Shown in pieces: positions 36,826 through 45,535 of a DNA stretch of 64,000 nucleotides. Where the stretch lies: positions 124,001 through 188,000 of the forward strand of contig JAFGRY010000009.1 in NCBI GenBank assembly GCA_016934955.1, read 5' to 3'. Origin of the DNA: a bacterium (GTDB lineage Bacteria > Zhuqueibacterota > QNDG01 > JAGLOF01). Made by a program: the position numbers and the translations under genes. The number at the start of each line of letters is the position of its first letter. Within the stretch, counting starts at the first letter, position 1. The notes below the pieces were generated by a model, which was not told the DNA's origin, ran no database searches, and was given only the letters and a program-made list of their open reading frames with translations.

Positions 36826-38226
36826 ATGCACCCAACGCCGCTCAAGGTGAAACAGTATATCAAACAGGCCCTGCACGATGATCAGCTCAGGGCCGCGGTG
36901 GCCAAGGCAACCGCAACCGCCGTGGAAAAACGGCAGGAGCGGGCGAATGAAACCCCCTATTGGGAACAATTGCGGGAAACGGCCCATGCCTGTAAAAAGG
37001 AGGTGATCGATCATCTCGCTTCCTATCTCGAGCAGTTCGAGAAACGGTGCGCCGGGAACGGGATTGTCGTTCACTGGGCTGCTGATGCCGCCGAGGGACG
37101 GGAGATCATCGGGAGACTCGCCCGGGAACGGGGCGTGAAAAAGATCGTCAAATCGAAATCCCTGACAACGGAGGAGATAGGGCTGAACGAGGCCCTGATC
37201 GGCGCCGGCATCGAGACGATCGAAACCGACCTGGGCGAATACATCGTTCAGCTGGAAGGGAAGATCCCGTCCCACCTTACCATGCCCGCCCTTCACCTCT
37301 CCCGCCGCGATGTGGGAAGAATCTTCAGTGAAAAACTGGGCGTGCCCTATACCGATGATCCCAACGAGCTGCTGGGTATCGCCCGGAAGAACCTGCGGGA
37401 ACATTTTCTCACCGCGGACATGGGAATCACGGGGGTTAATTTCGGTCTCGCGGACGCGGGCAGTTTCTGTGTGATCGAGAACGAGGCCAACGCCCACCTC
37501 TCGCTTTCCCTGCCGCCGGTCCACGTGGCGGTGATGGGTATCGAAAAACTCATCCCGTCACGAAAGGACCTGCCGGTTTTTCTGAAGCTGCTGGCGCCCA
37601 GCGCCACCGGTCAGAGGTCCTCATCATACGTGAACATCATCGGAGGGCCCAGCCGGACGCCCTTTAAAGAGGGGCCGAAGGAGGTGCACCTGGTGCTGCT
37701 GGACAACGGCCGCTCACGGATTGTGCAGGATGCGGTGCTGCGGGAATCGCTCTACTGTATCCGGTGCGGCGCCTGCCTGAACACCTGTCCGGTCTATCAG
37801 CAGATCGGCGGGCACGCTTACGGCTGGGTCTACATGGGGCCCATCGGGTCCATACTGATCCCCCAATACCTCGGAGAGGATGAGGGGCGCTACCCGCCCT
37901 TCATGTGCAGTCTCTGCGTCGCCTGCCGGGACAACTGTCCGGTGCAGATCGATCTTCCCGGCCATCTGCTTGCCATGCGCAACCGGGTCGTGGAAGCGGG
38001 AAAATCCCTCCCCGCTGAAAAGGCGGGCATGCGGCTCTGGGCGTTTTTTGCCGCGAGGCCGCTGCTCTATCGGTTCGTTACCTGGTTCCCGGGCAAACTG
38101 CAGCTGCTTCTGCCCGGGAAAACGGCGTTTCCCGCTCCGGGGTACATGAAGGAGAGGGCGCTGGGGCGGTTCGATTCCAAGGGATTCCGGCGCCGGTTTT
38201 ACACACACCAAAAACAGGGCGGATGA
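36826..38226 (+). CDS. lutB: L-lactate oxidation complex, ferredoxin/LUD-domain subunit LutB
   Basis: A 466-residue LutB protein. The N-terminal LUD domain (about 70-300: KKIVKSKSLTTEEIGLNEALI, VNFGLADAGSFCVIENEANA, KDLPVFLKLLAPSATGQ) is followed by two 4Fe-4S motifs, CIRCGACLNTCPVY and CSLCVACRDNCPVQ, then a C-terminal domain of the LutB type (LRLWAFFA-like, here MRLWAFFAARPLLY). It transfers electrons from lactate oxidation. AAGGAG precedes ATG 36826. Its stop overlaps the lutC start by four bases (ATGA at 38223), so the two are translationally coupled. Confidence 0.94.
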   Translation: MHPTPLKVKQYIKQALHDDQLRAAVAKATATAVEKRQERANETPYWEQLRETAHACKKEVIDHLASYLEQFEKRCAGNGIVVHWAADAAEGREIIGRLARERGVKKIVKSKSLTTEEIGLNEALIGAGIETIETDLGEYIVQLEGKIPSHLTMPALHLSRRDVGRIFSEKLGVPYTDDPNELLGIARKNLREHFLTADMGITGVNFGLADAGSFCVIENEANAHLSLSLPPVHVAVMGIEKLIPSRKDLPVFLKLLAPSATGQRSSSYVNIIGGPSRTPFKEGPKEVHLVLLDNGRSRIVQDAVLRESLYCIRCGACLNTCPVYQQIGGHAYGWVYMGPIGSILIPQYLGEDEGRYPPFMCSLCVACRDNCPVQIDLPGHLLAMRNRVVEAGKSLPAEKAGMRLWAFFAARPLLYRFVTWFPGKLQLLLPGKTAFPAPGYMKERALGRFDSKGFRRRFYTHQKQGG

Positions 38227-38930
38227 GTATGACACCCGAAGAGAACGGAACAGTGATGAGCAGGAGCAGGCGGAGCGTGCTCGATGCGCTGGCCGCCGCG
38301 GGCGCGGGCGGCACAGAGCCGTCTGCACTGGACGGCAAACGAAGCGGCGTGCTGAGAGCGGTCCGGCATGATTTCAGCGGGAACACCGCGGTCCTGGCGC
38401 GGCGGTTCGCGGCAGAACTCGCAGCCGCGGACGGGGAGACGATTGCCGTGAAAGATCTGAAAGCCGCGGCCGATACGGTCCGGAATATACTCAAGGAAGA
38501 AGGCGCACCTACCCTGGCCCTGACGGATGAGAAAGAATGCCGTTCCATAGGGGCTATGCTCGAAAAGAGCGGTGATATTGATCTATGGAGGGCCGATACC
38601 GCTGAAGGGGAACAGCGGAAAGCAAGGGCCGCCGGAATACGGGTGTCGCTTGTAAAGGCGGCATGCGGCATCGCCGATATCGGCAGCGTGGGATTTTTCT
38701 ATGCCGATTCGGGAACGAGTTATCCTCATTTCCTGTCCGAAACCGTTATTGTCCTGCTGCCGTCGGAGGATCTGCTGCCTGACCAGTTCGCCCTTTTTGA
38801 AACCTATCCCGAATCAAAGACGAACAATATGGTGATGGTGAACGGCCCCAGCAGAACCGCGGATATTGAAAAAGTGCTGATCCTGGGAGCGCACGGGCCG
38901 AGGCGGCTCGTGGTGCTGCTGCTGGATTGA
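38223..38930 (+). CDS. lutC: L-lactate oxidation complex, LUD-domain subunit LutC
   Basis: A 235-residue LUD-domain protein, the third subunit of LutABC. Typical segments: VKAACGIADIGSVGFFYADSGTSYPHFLSETVIVLLPSEDLLPD and the closing NMVMVNGPSRTADIEKVLILGAHGPRRLVVLLLD, which is the LutC signature. The N-terminal half is less conserved, with a basic segment (MSRSRRSVLDAL). The start overlaps the lutB stop (ATGA). An internal ATG near residue 12 is an alternative start. The rhamnulokinase gene follows 27 bp downstream. Confidence 0.92.
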   Translation: MSMTPEENGTVMSRSRRSVLDALAAAGAGGTEPSALDGKRSGVLRAVRHDFSGNTAVLARRFAAELAAADGETIAVKDLKAAADTVRNILKEEGAPTLALTDEKECRSIGAMLEKSGDIDLWRADTAEGEQRKARAAGIRVSLVKAACGIADIGSVGFFYADSGTSYPHFLSETVIVLLPSEDLLPDQFALFETYPESKTNNMVMVNGPSRTADIEKVLILGAHGPRRLVVLLLD

Positions 38931-38957
38931 GATCCTGATCGTGCGCAAGGAACCGCT

Positions 38958-40442
38958 ATGGATGTGAAACAGTATCTCGCCTTTGACATCGGAGCCGGCA
39001 GCGGCAGGGCCATTCTCGGCAGCGTGAGCGCGGATCGGCTGACCCTGCGGGAAATGCACCGCTTTGAAAACAAGCCGTGTGAAAAGAACGGCCATCTCTT
39101 CTGGGACATGCCCTATCTGTTCGACCAGCTGAGGCAGGGGATGCGCCGAACCGCGGCGGCCGGGCATGCCGTCCTTGACGGGATCGGGGTCGATACCTGG
39201 GGCGTCGATTTCGCTCTGCTGGACAGCGGGGGACGGCTGCTGGGGAATCCATACATGTACCGGGACAGCCGCACCGACGGGATGATGGAAAAAGCGTTTG
39301 CCATCGTCCCCAGACGGGAGATATATGCCATTACCGGTACCCAGTTCATGCAGCTGAACACGATTTTTCAGCTGTTGAGTATGGCCGACACTGGTGATCC
39401 CGCGCTGCAGGAGGCCGCCCATCTTCTGTTCATGCCCGATCTCTTCACCCATTTTCTTACCGGTGAAATACATTCTGAGTACACCATAGCGTCCACCTCG
39501 CAGCTGCTGGATGCCCGTACACGGCGATGGTCCTCTTCACTGATGCAGCGGCTGGGCCTGCCGGTGAACATCATGAGCCCCATTATCGAACCGGGAACGA
39601 AGATCGGACCGCTTAAAGAAGAGGTGCTGCGCGAGACCGGTCTTGTCCGAGCGGGGGTCATCGCCCCCGCCTGTCATGACACGGCCAGCGCCGTAGCCGC
39701 TGTGCCGGCGAGGGGAGAAAACTGGGCCTATCTGAGCTCAGGCACCTGGTCGCTTATCGGCGTTGAAAACGATGAGCCGATTATCGATGACACCTCTCTG
39801 GCTGCCAACTTCACCAACGAAGGAGGCGTCAGCGGCACCATTCGTTTTCTCAGTAACTGCATGGGACTGTGGCTGCTGCAGGAGTGCCGGCGGATATGGG
39901 AGGAAGAGGATGGCGAGGAGATTCCCTTTGAAACGCTCATCGACGCGGCCGCGGCCGCTGAGCCATTCGCCTTTCTGATCGATCCGGATCACGGCTCCTT
40001 TTTGAATCCCGAGCATATGCCGGCGGCAATTGCCGCCCGCTGCCGGGAGCAGGAAGGTCGCGCCCCCGCCTCCCGGGGTGCATTCGTCCGCTGTATTCTC
40101 GAAAGCCTGGCGCTGAAGTACCGGCATATCATCGAAACAATCAACTCTATGCACAGACAGCGTATCGACGTACTGCATATTGTCGGCGGCGGTTCCCGGA
40201 ACCGGCTGCTGAATCAGTTTACCGCAGATGCCGCGGGAATACCGGTGGTGACCGGACCGGTGGAAGCGACGGCTGCCGGGAACATCATCATGCAGGCCAT
40301 TGCCGCCGGACAGCTGCCCGATCTGCAGACGGCACGGCGCCTGGTGTCCGCGTCATTTCCCCTGGAAACATGTATGCCGCAGAATCGGGAGCAGTGGGAG
40401 CGGATGTATCTTCACTTCAAGCGGATGGTGATTGCCGGCTGA
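38958..40442 (+). CDS. rhaB: Rhamnulokinase, possibly also acting on fuculose
   Basis: FGGY-family sugar kinase that makes L-rhamnulose-1-phosphate. The 494-residue protein shows FDIGAGSGRAILG (phosphate 1 loop), GVDTWGVDFALLD, YRDSRTDGMM, ACHDTASAVAAVPA, SSGTWSLIGVE and the closing HIVGGGSRNRLLNQFTADAAGIPVVTGPVEATAAGNI, all typical of RhaB. It is the only ketose kinase in the window although fucI and rhaA are both present, so it may serve both L-fuculose and L-rhamnulose. Last gene of the operon; it converges on lytR with a 27-bp gap and no clear terminator. Confidence 0.92.
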   Translation: MDVKQYLAFDIGAGSGRAILGSVSADRLTLREMHRFENKPCEKNGHLFWDMPYLFDQLRQGMRRTAAAGHAVLDGIGVDTWGVDFALLDSGGRLLGNPYMYRDSRTDGMMEKAFAIVPRREIYAITGTQFMQLNTIFQLLSMADTGDPALQEAAHLLFMPDLFTHFLTGEIHSEYTIASTSQLLDARTRRWSSSLMQRLGLPVNIMSPIIEPGTKIGPLKEEVLRETGLVRAGVIAPACHDTASAVAAVPARGENWAYLSSGTWSLIGVENDEPIIDDTSLAANFTNEGGVSGTIRFLSNCMGLWLLQECRRIWEEEDGEEIPFETLIDAAAAAEPFAFLIDPDHGSFLNPEHMPAAIAARCREQEGRAPASRGAFVRCILESLALKYRHIIETINSMHRQRIDVLHIVGGGSRNRLLNQFTADAAGIPVVTGPVEATAAGNIIMQAIAAGQLPDLQTARRLVSASFPLETCMPQNREQWERMYLHFKRMVIAG

Positions 40443-40469
40443 ATGCCGCCGCTTCATTACCGGGAGCCC

Positions 40470-41219
40470 TCAGAGGCCAATCTTCTCCTTGAAGAATTTT
40501 ACGTAGTTGGCTGAGACAATCGCGTCTTTACCGTTGGCAAACAGCAGCTTATACTTCCCGCCGAACCACTTCTGAATCGTTTGAACACTGTTCACATTGA
40601 CAATGGTGCCGCGGTGCACCCGCAGGAACACGTCCGGATCGAGGCGGTCTTCAAGCTCTTTGAGCGTGAAGGGGATAATGTCCGACAGGTCGGCGGTGTT
40701 GATGAACGTATACTTGTCTTCGGCGCTGAAATAAAGCACCTCGGCGGCGTCGATGAGCCTGATCGTGTCTCCCTGTTTCACCGAGAAGCGGCGCAGCCTC
40801 GATTCATGCCGAATGATCGAGTCCAGCACCTGCCGGTAGAAGGGGGAAGGCGCTGAATGGTCCGGGATGATTTTCGCCGCCTTGGCAACAGCTCTGGCCA
40901 GTGTGGCCGCCGCAATGGGCTTCATGAGATAATCGACGGTGTTTTCTTCAAACGCCCTCAGAGCATATTCATTATAGGCGGTGGTGAAGATGACATACGG
41001 CTGGTCGCCGAGCTGTTCCAGCATCTCAAATCCAGAGAGCAGCGGCATGCGGATGTCGAGAAACACGAGGTGCGGCTGCAGTTCCTGGATAACCGTGAGC
41101 GCCTCCCAGCCGTTCGCCGCTTCTCCGGTGATCTCGATTTCCGGATGTTCAGCCAGCATTCGTCTGAGGCGTGATCTTGCCAGTTTTTCATCGTCGACGA
41201 TAACGGTCCTAATGGTCAT
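40470..41219 (-). CDS. LytTR-family response regulator (LytR/AlgR type)
   Basis: A 249-residue response regulator. Receiver domain at 1-120 with acidic pocket Asp9-Asp10, phospho-acceptor Asp55 in VFLDIRMP, and Lys102 in DYLMKPI. The C-terminal LytTR DNA-binding domain (about 140-249) shows RFSVKQGDTIRLIDAAEVLYFSAEDKYTFI and FLRVHRGTIVNVNSVQTIQKW. It overlaps the upstream sensor kinase gene by 11 bp, so the pair is a clear two-component system. It is the last gene of the seven-gene minus-strand operon that starts with the TPR protein, whose transporter and envelope genes it may control. Confidence 0.93.
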   Translation of the reverse strand: MTIRTVIVDDEKLARSRLRRMLAEHPEIEITGEAANGWEALTVIQELQPHLVFLDIRMPLLSGFEMLEQLGDQPYVIFTTAYNEYALRAFEENTVDYLMKPIAAATLARAVAKAAKIIPDHSAPSPFYRQVLDSIIRHESRLRRFSVKQGDTIRLIDAAEVLYFSAEDKYTFINTADLSDIIPFTLKELEDRLDPDVFLRVHRGTIVNVNSVQTIQKWFGGKYKLLFANGKDAIVSANYVKFFKEKIGL

Positions 41220-42171
41220 GTGACTCCCGCATTTCTCCCGGTTTCAGCGGAATCGTTATTGATATGTCTGTCCCTTTACCCGGCTGCGAGCTGATACGAA
41301 GCCGCTGGCCGCTGCTGTAGAGCATGTGCAGCCGTTCCTGCACGCTCTTCAGCCCGTATCCGAAGACAATGGTTTCCGGGTCAAATCCGCATCCGTCATC
41401 GCGCACCGAAATCAGCATGTGTCCATCCTGCTGTTCCAGTGAAATGTCGATGGTAACGGGGCGGTCAGTGCGGGCGAGAGCGTGTTTGACTACATTGCCG
41501 ATCAGCGGTTCGATGAGCAGCCCGGGAATACGGACACTTTTCAGCTGGTCGGGACAGTCGATCCGGTAGTTCAGCAGGTCATCGAACCGCATCTTCTCGA
41601 GATCGAGATAATCCCGGATGAGATCCAGTTCCTCTCCGGCCGGGATCAAGGTGCGCTCGGAAATGGCCAGGACATGCCGGTACACCTCAGAGAGCTTGAT
41701 GATGCCTTTTTCCGCTTTCTTCGGGTCGTCATATACGAGCGCAGCCAGCGAGTTGAGGGTGTTGAACAGAAAATGGGGATTGAGCTTTGCCTGCAGGCTG
41801 GCCAGGCGCGATTCGGATTCAAGCCGTTTCAGGTGTTCATTTTCTCTGGCTGCAGCGTGGAGTTTTTCCAGCCGTTCATCGAGGTGCGACCGGAGTGCCA
41901 TGTACCCGGTCATCACGGCGCTGGAGATCAGCCCGATGATCATGGGCATGGCGAGTGTCCGGATGGTGAAGATAACGAGGCGGCCTTCGAGGATGAGAAA
42001 CCCCGCGGTCATACCGAGGAATATGCCGGTGGCGACATTAAGGGAAAAAAGCAGAAAAAAGAGAATGCGGGACAGTTTCGCGATGCGGTCGTAGAACGTG
42101 ACCAGCAGCAGGGAACAGAAGAATGAACACATCGCGGTGTAGGTGAAATTGTTCCCTACAATCCTGAACAA
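41209..42171 (-). CDS. LytS-type membrane sensor histidine kinase
   Basis: A sensor of the His_kinase (LytS/YehU) family: membrane segments in the first 100 residues, a short coiled coil (HLDERLEKLHAAARENEHLKRL), the phospho-acceptor motif LNPHFLFNTLNSLAAL, and a HATPase_c domain with GLLIEPLIGNVVKHA, DDGCGFDP and GYGLKSVQERL. The start shown is TTG 42171, preceded by GGGA. The frame, however, stays open for about 57 more codons upstream. These encode another strong hydrophobic helix (LALLVGTITLFFSAIELLFF) overlapping the end of the preceding gene, but there is no ATG, GTG or TTG there, so the true N terminus is uncertain. Confidence 0.88.
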   Translation of the reverse strand: MFRIVGNNFTYTAMCSFFCSLLLVTFYDRIAKLSRILFFLLFSLNVATGIFLGMTAGFLILEGRLVIFTIRTLAMPMIIGLISSAVMTGYMALRSHLDERLEKLHAAARENEHLKRLESESRLASLQAKLNPHFLFNTLNSLAALVYDDPKKAEKGIIKLSEVYRHVLAISERTLIPAGEELDLIRDYLDLEKMRFDDLLNYRIDCPDQLKSVRIPGLLIEPLIGNVVKHALARTDRPVTIDISLEQQDGHMLISVRDDGCGFDPETIVFGYGLKSVQERLHMLYSSGQRLRISSQPGKGTDISITIPLKPGEMRESHDH

Positions 42172-42269
42172 GTGTGTCCCGGAGTTGAAAAAGAGCAGCT
42201 CAATCGCGCTGAAAAACAGGGTGATCGTCCCGACCAGCAGGGCAAGTCCGGTAATGAACCGGCGGTTGA

Positions 42270-43532
42270 TTACCTCGTGAATCTCACACCTCCTTCCAGC
42301 ACGTACGACTGGAATATTTCTCCGTATTCACTGCCGTGTCCGCCCTGAAAGATACATCCGCGGCAGAATAAAGTAAAGCTGTTTTTCAGCCGGAGATTCA
42401 GCTCCGGAATGAGAATGGAGCTGCCGTCGCTGAGATTTAGCAGGAGAACGGATCGCAATGCCGCGGTTCCGGTTGCGGGAACGTCCAGACAGGTAAAGAG
42501 ATAATCCTGCATACTCCTGCCGGTTTGTATCAATAGCAGTCCTCTCAGAAGGCTGCCTACGGCCTCCGGATGAGCGGGGATGCCTTCGGCAACTGTCTCG
42601 AGATGGTCCGTGAGTCCTTTCCAGACTTCCGGTTCCATGCCGGCCCCGCTGTGGAAGTATTCTGTTATCAGGAGCATGTTCCCGGGCAGGGTGACCTGAA
42701 ATCCCAGAAGCATGGTCATGACCGGACCGGCTGCATTGCCGCTGCCGGAGACATCGACACCGGCCGATCGAAGATAGCGGGCGGCCGCAGATGCCCGAGC
42801 GTTCCGGTCCAGCAGCAGCTCCCCATGAAGCTCAAGCCGGTCTCCCAGCACCAGGGAGGCATTGGCGCCCACCATCGGCTTTCCCCTGCCGGAAAGATGG
42901 GCGAGAAGAGAGAGGTCGAGGGATCCCAGACTGGTGTAGAGGCGGAAGGCGGCGGCCGGATCGTTCCAGTCCGGAAGGGAGCGGTCGGCTGAAAAGAGGA
43001 GGCATGCCGCAGCTGAGAACCGGTCACCGAAATACTCCAGTTTCAGCAGGTCCCGGCCGTTCTGGCGGCCGTCCCGATTCTCGGGGTCGGCCGGTGATTT
43101 GGCGGGGGCGACAAAGTCCGTGGGATTGAACGCGTAGCCGGTCCCCCATCTGATGAACGATCTCCCGGCCATTACCACCCAGCGGCCCAGTCCCGCTTCG
43201 GCGGTGAGCCCGGTAATCCGTCCCCGGGCCTCCCAGGAACGGAAGCGGCTGATCTCGCCCCGCCAGGAGGCGGAGAGCGCCAGCGGCCCCCGGACGCCCG
43301 TCCATGCGACCTGCTGGAGCAGCGACGCCTGATGTTCGGGAAAATCGAGCGTCCTGACACTGAATCCATCCGGGTTGAAGAGGCTCGGCCGGTATGATGT
43401 CACTGACCCCCGGTACACCCCCAGGGTTGACCAGTCGCTGCTGAAGGGCCGCTGCTGTCCCGCGCACAGGGCCGGCAGCAGCCAGACAGCGGCAAGAAAC
43501 ACGTTCGTGGTGATGGGCACTCTTTTTTTCAT
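42270..43532 (-). CDS. Predicted outer-membrane beta-barrel protein of an ABC/LolA-like operon
   Basis: A 420-residue exported protein with a signal peptide (VFLAAVWLLPALCAGQ) and a run of alternating amphipathic strands (LALSASWRGEIS, LTAEAGLGRWVVMAGRS, LDLSLLAHLSG, LELHGELLLDR, MTMLLGFQVTLPGNMLLITEYF) ending in YVLEGGVRFTR, as a beta-barrel does. There is a porin-like IRWGTGYAFNPTDF segment. No named family is recognised. Its ATG overlaps the stop of the upstream LolA-like gene by one base (coupled translation), so the two products probably work together at the outer membrane. Confidence 0.7.
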   Translation of the reverse strand: MKKRVPITTNVFLAAVWLLPALCAGQQRPFSSDWSTLGVYRGSVTSYRPSLFNPDGFSVRTLDFPEHQASLLQQVAWTGVRGPLALSASWRGEISRFRSWEARGRITGLTAEAGLGRWVVMAGRSFIRWGTGYAFNPTDFVAPAKSPADPENRDGRQNGRDLLKLEYFGDRFSAAACLLFSADRSLPDWNDPAAAFRLYTSLGSLDLSLLAHLSGRGKPMVGANASLVLGDRLELHGELLLDRNARASAAARYLRSAGVDVSGSGNAAGPVMTMLLGFQVTLPGNMLLITEYFHSGAGMEPEVWKGLTDHLETVAEGIPAHPEAVGSLLRGLLLIQTGRSMQDYLFTCLDVPATGTAALRSVLLLNLSDGSSILIPELNLRLKNSFTLFCRGCIFQGGHGSEYGEIFQSYVLEGGVRFTR

Positions 43533-44293
43533 CAGAGCCCTTTTACATGCACGAGATAGTTCTTGTTATAGTACTGTGCCGGGATCGATGTTTCCTCGAT
43601 TTTTTCGTAGGTGAACACGGTATAATCCGAGGATTTGATCATATCCGTGATTGTCATCCGTTTGAGTATTTCCGTGTCACCAAAGGGCTCATAGGCGTCA
43701 TAGGTAACGGTTTTTATCAGTTTGCCCGATGCCAGGTAGAAGGATCCCTTCACCGGGCGCAGGTCGCCTTTCCGCACCCAGAGCTCGACCGCGGCGTATG
43801 TCGATGACGGACGCCTGGCGGTCAGCCGCAGGTGCAGGCACGGCACTCCCTCCACACTGCCTTCCCCCTCCTGTTCCGCGGTGTAGTCGGAGGCCCAGCC
43901 GATGCGCGCGACGTCGCCGTTCGAGGCCTGTCCCATGAGCCGCTGTATGGGTGTGATCCGCAGCGGCCGGCTCGATCCGGGCAGGGAGACCCACAATTTT
44001 TCTTCACGGTAGAGAATTTTCATATCCCGGTTTTTCCCTTCTTTCTGAAGAACGAGGCTTTTCTCCTCTCCTGATATATAGGCGTCGAAGAGAGCGCTCT
44101 CCCGGATTTGATCATTATGGTAGGTGGTGATCCTGGTGCGAATGAGAAATTCGGTATAGGGAACGCGGAAGCGGTCGATTTTTTCCAGAATGGTGCCGGT
44201 CTGACCGCTGAACGCGGGCAGCGCGCCACCTACGCGCAGGGCGGTGAAAAGGATGACCAGGATTTTTCCGACAGCGTGTTTGCAGCGTCTCAT
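43532..44293 (-). CDS. LolA-like outer-membrane lipoprotein-sorting protein
   Basis: A 253-residue exported protein of the group annotated as outer membrane lipoprotein-sorting protein (LolA/LolB-like fold). N-terminal hydrophobic signal (GKILVILFTALRVGGALPA), then KIDRFRVPYTEFLIRTRITTY, SLVLQKEGKNRDMKILYREEKLWVSLPGSSRPLRIT, a region QRLMGQASNGDVARI and CLHLRLTARR-x-STYAAVELWV, where LolA-type proteins carry the cargo-binding sheet. The neighbours (ABC permease and ATPase upstream, barrel downstream) are those expected for moving a lipid-like cargo across the periplasm. Which cargo is unknown. Confidence 0.8.
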   Translation of the reverse strand: MRRCKHAVGKILVILFTALRVGGALPAFSGQTGTILEKIDRFRVPYTEFLIRTRITTYHNDQIRESALFDAYISGEEKSLVLQKEGKNRDMKILYREEKLWVSLPGSSRPLRITPIQRLMGQASNGDVARIGWASDYTAEQEGEGSVEGVPCLHLRLTARRPSSTYAAVELWVRKGDLRPVKGSFYLASGKLIKTVTYDAYEPFGDTEILKRMTITDMIKSSDYTVFTYEKIEETSIPAQYYNKNYLVHVKGL

Positions 44294-44302
44294 TTTCTTC
44301 TC

Positions 44303-45535
44303 CTAAATATGGCCCAGGGCGTCAACGATTTTCATGCGCGTCACCCGCAGAGCGGGCAGCAGGCTGGAAAAGCCGGAAGCCACTACGGTGGCAGCGGCAA
44401 CCCGGACAAACACGGCGAATTCATTCCTGATTGAGAGGGGATATCCGGAAGAGCTGCCGGGTGCGGGGGGGAGCATGATGTCGGCGCCGTTTACCAGGGC
44501 CGAGACGGCAAGCGCGAACAGTGTGGCGAGTACCGATCCGATCAGCCCGAGCAGGAGTCCTTCGCACCAGAACATCATGACCGTCTGGGCGCGGGATGTG
44601 CCCACCGAGAGCAGCGTGCCGATTTCCCGCGTCCGCTCCACGAGGGCCATGACAATGGTGTTGACGGAGGCGAAAAACACGATGATCAGCAGAATCAGCG
44701 AAATGAATCCGGTAATCTGCCGGAAGAACTGCACCACCTGGCGATAATAGGCCGCCTGTTCCTTCCAGGTCTTGACGGTGAGCCCGTATCCGTTCTCAGC
44801 CGCCCATGTTATAATTCGGTCCCGCAGAACCAGGGTGTGCTCCGTTTTGTCCAGGGTCACGATCAGTTTCCCGACCCGGTCGGTCATCAGCAGCCGCCGG
44901 GCAACAGGCAGCGGGATGTTTACCGCCCGTTTTTCATACTCCACCGTGCCGTCTCTGAATGTGTCGACCACTCTGAGATCGACGGCGTTGAGCGCGCCGT
45001 CCACGGTACTGGTCATCAATGTCACCCAGTCGCCGTATTGAACATTGAGTGACCGGGCCAGGGCCGCCCCGAGAGAGATGACCTCTTCGCCCCGGTGAAC
45101 GATCAGCGAGTCGAAGCGGGCGCTGCCGTTATCGGCGAACATGGTGCGCAGCTGTCTTTCTTTTTCCGGCTCGATCGCATCACCGATGAAGGCCACCGAT
45201 TTGTCGCCGTTGGAGATAAGCCCCATGAGACTGATGCGGGACTGGACCAGCTGCACTTCCAGAAACTGCTGGAGCGAAGCGGCGATCTCCTCCGCATCAT
45301 CGATGCCGAATTCCAGGATCGTCTCTTCCTCTTTCTGGAAAAAACGGTCATTGAACAGCTGCAGATGGCCGGTCTCGGAGTGTATTGTCTGTTCCCGCAG
45401 ACCCCAGTCGATAAAGGCCGTATGCCCCATGGTCAGCAGCAGACAGCCGATACCGAAGGTGATGACCATCAGGGCCGTCGCTGTTCTGCGTTTCTGGCGG
45501 AAAAGGTTTCTGAAACCCATCAGTAAAAATGTCAT
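44303..45535 (-). CDS. ABC transporter permease (LolCE/MacB-FtsX type)
   Basis: A 410-residue permease with the MacB/LolE architecture: one N-terminal transmembrane helix (about 15-38), a large periplasmic domain (about 40-260), and three C-terminal helices (ITGFISLILLIIVFFASVNTIVMALVERTREIGTLLSVGTS, LLLGLIGSVLATLFALAVSALV and the last near 375-395). The FtsX signature is the ERTREIGTLLSVGTS loop. The start overlaps the end of the ATPase gene by four bases. Proteins of this class drive cargo from the outer leaflet of the inner membrane to a periplasmic carrier, which the next gene probably encodes. Confidence 0.9.
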   Translation of the reverse strand: MTFLLMGFRNLFRQKRRTATALMVITFGIGCLLLTMGHTAFIDWGLREQTIHSETGHLQLFNDRFFQKEEETILEFGIDDAEEIAASLQQFLEVQLVQSRISLMGLISNGDKSVAFIGDAIEPEKERQLRTMFADNGSARFDSLIVHRGEEVISLGAALARSLNVQYGDWVTLMTSTVDGALNAVDLRVVDTFRDGTVEYEKRAVNIPLPVARRLLMTDRVGKLIVTLDKTEHTLVLRDRIITWAAENGYGLTVKTWKEQAAYYRQVVQFFRQITGFISLILLIIVFFASVNTIVMALVERTREIGTLLSVGTSRAQTVMMFWCEGLLLGLIGSVLATLFALAVSALVNGADIMLPPAPGSSSGYPLSIRNEFAVFVRVAAATVVASGFSSLLPALRVTRMKIVDALGHI

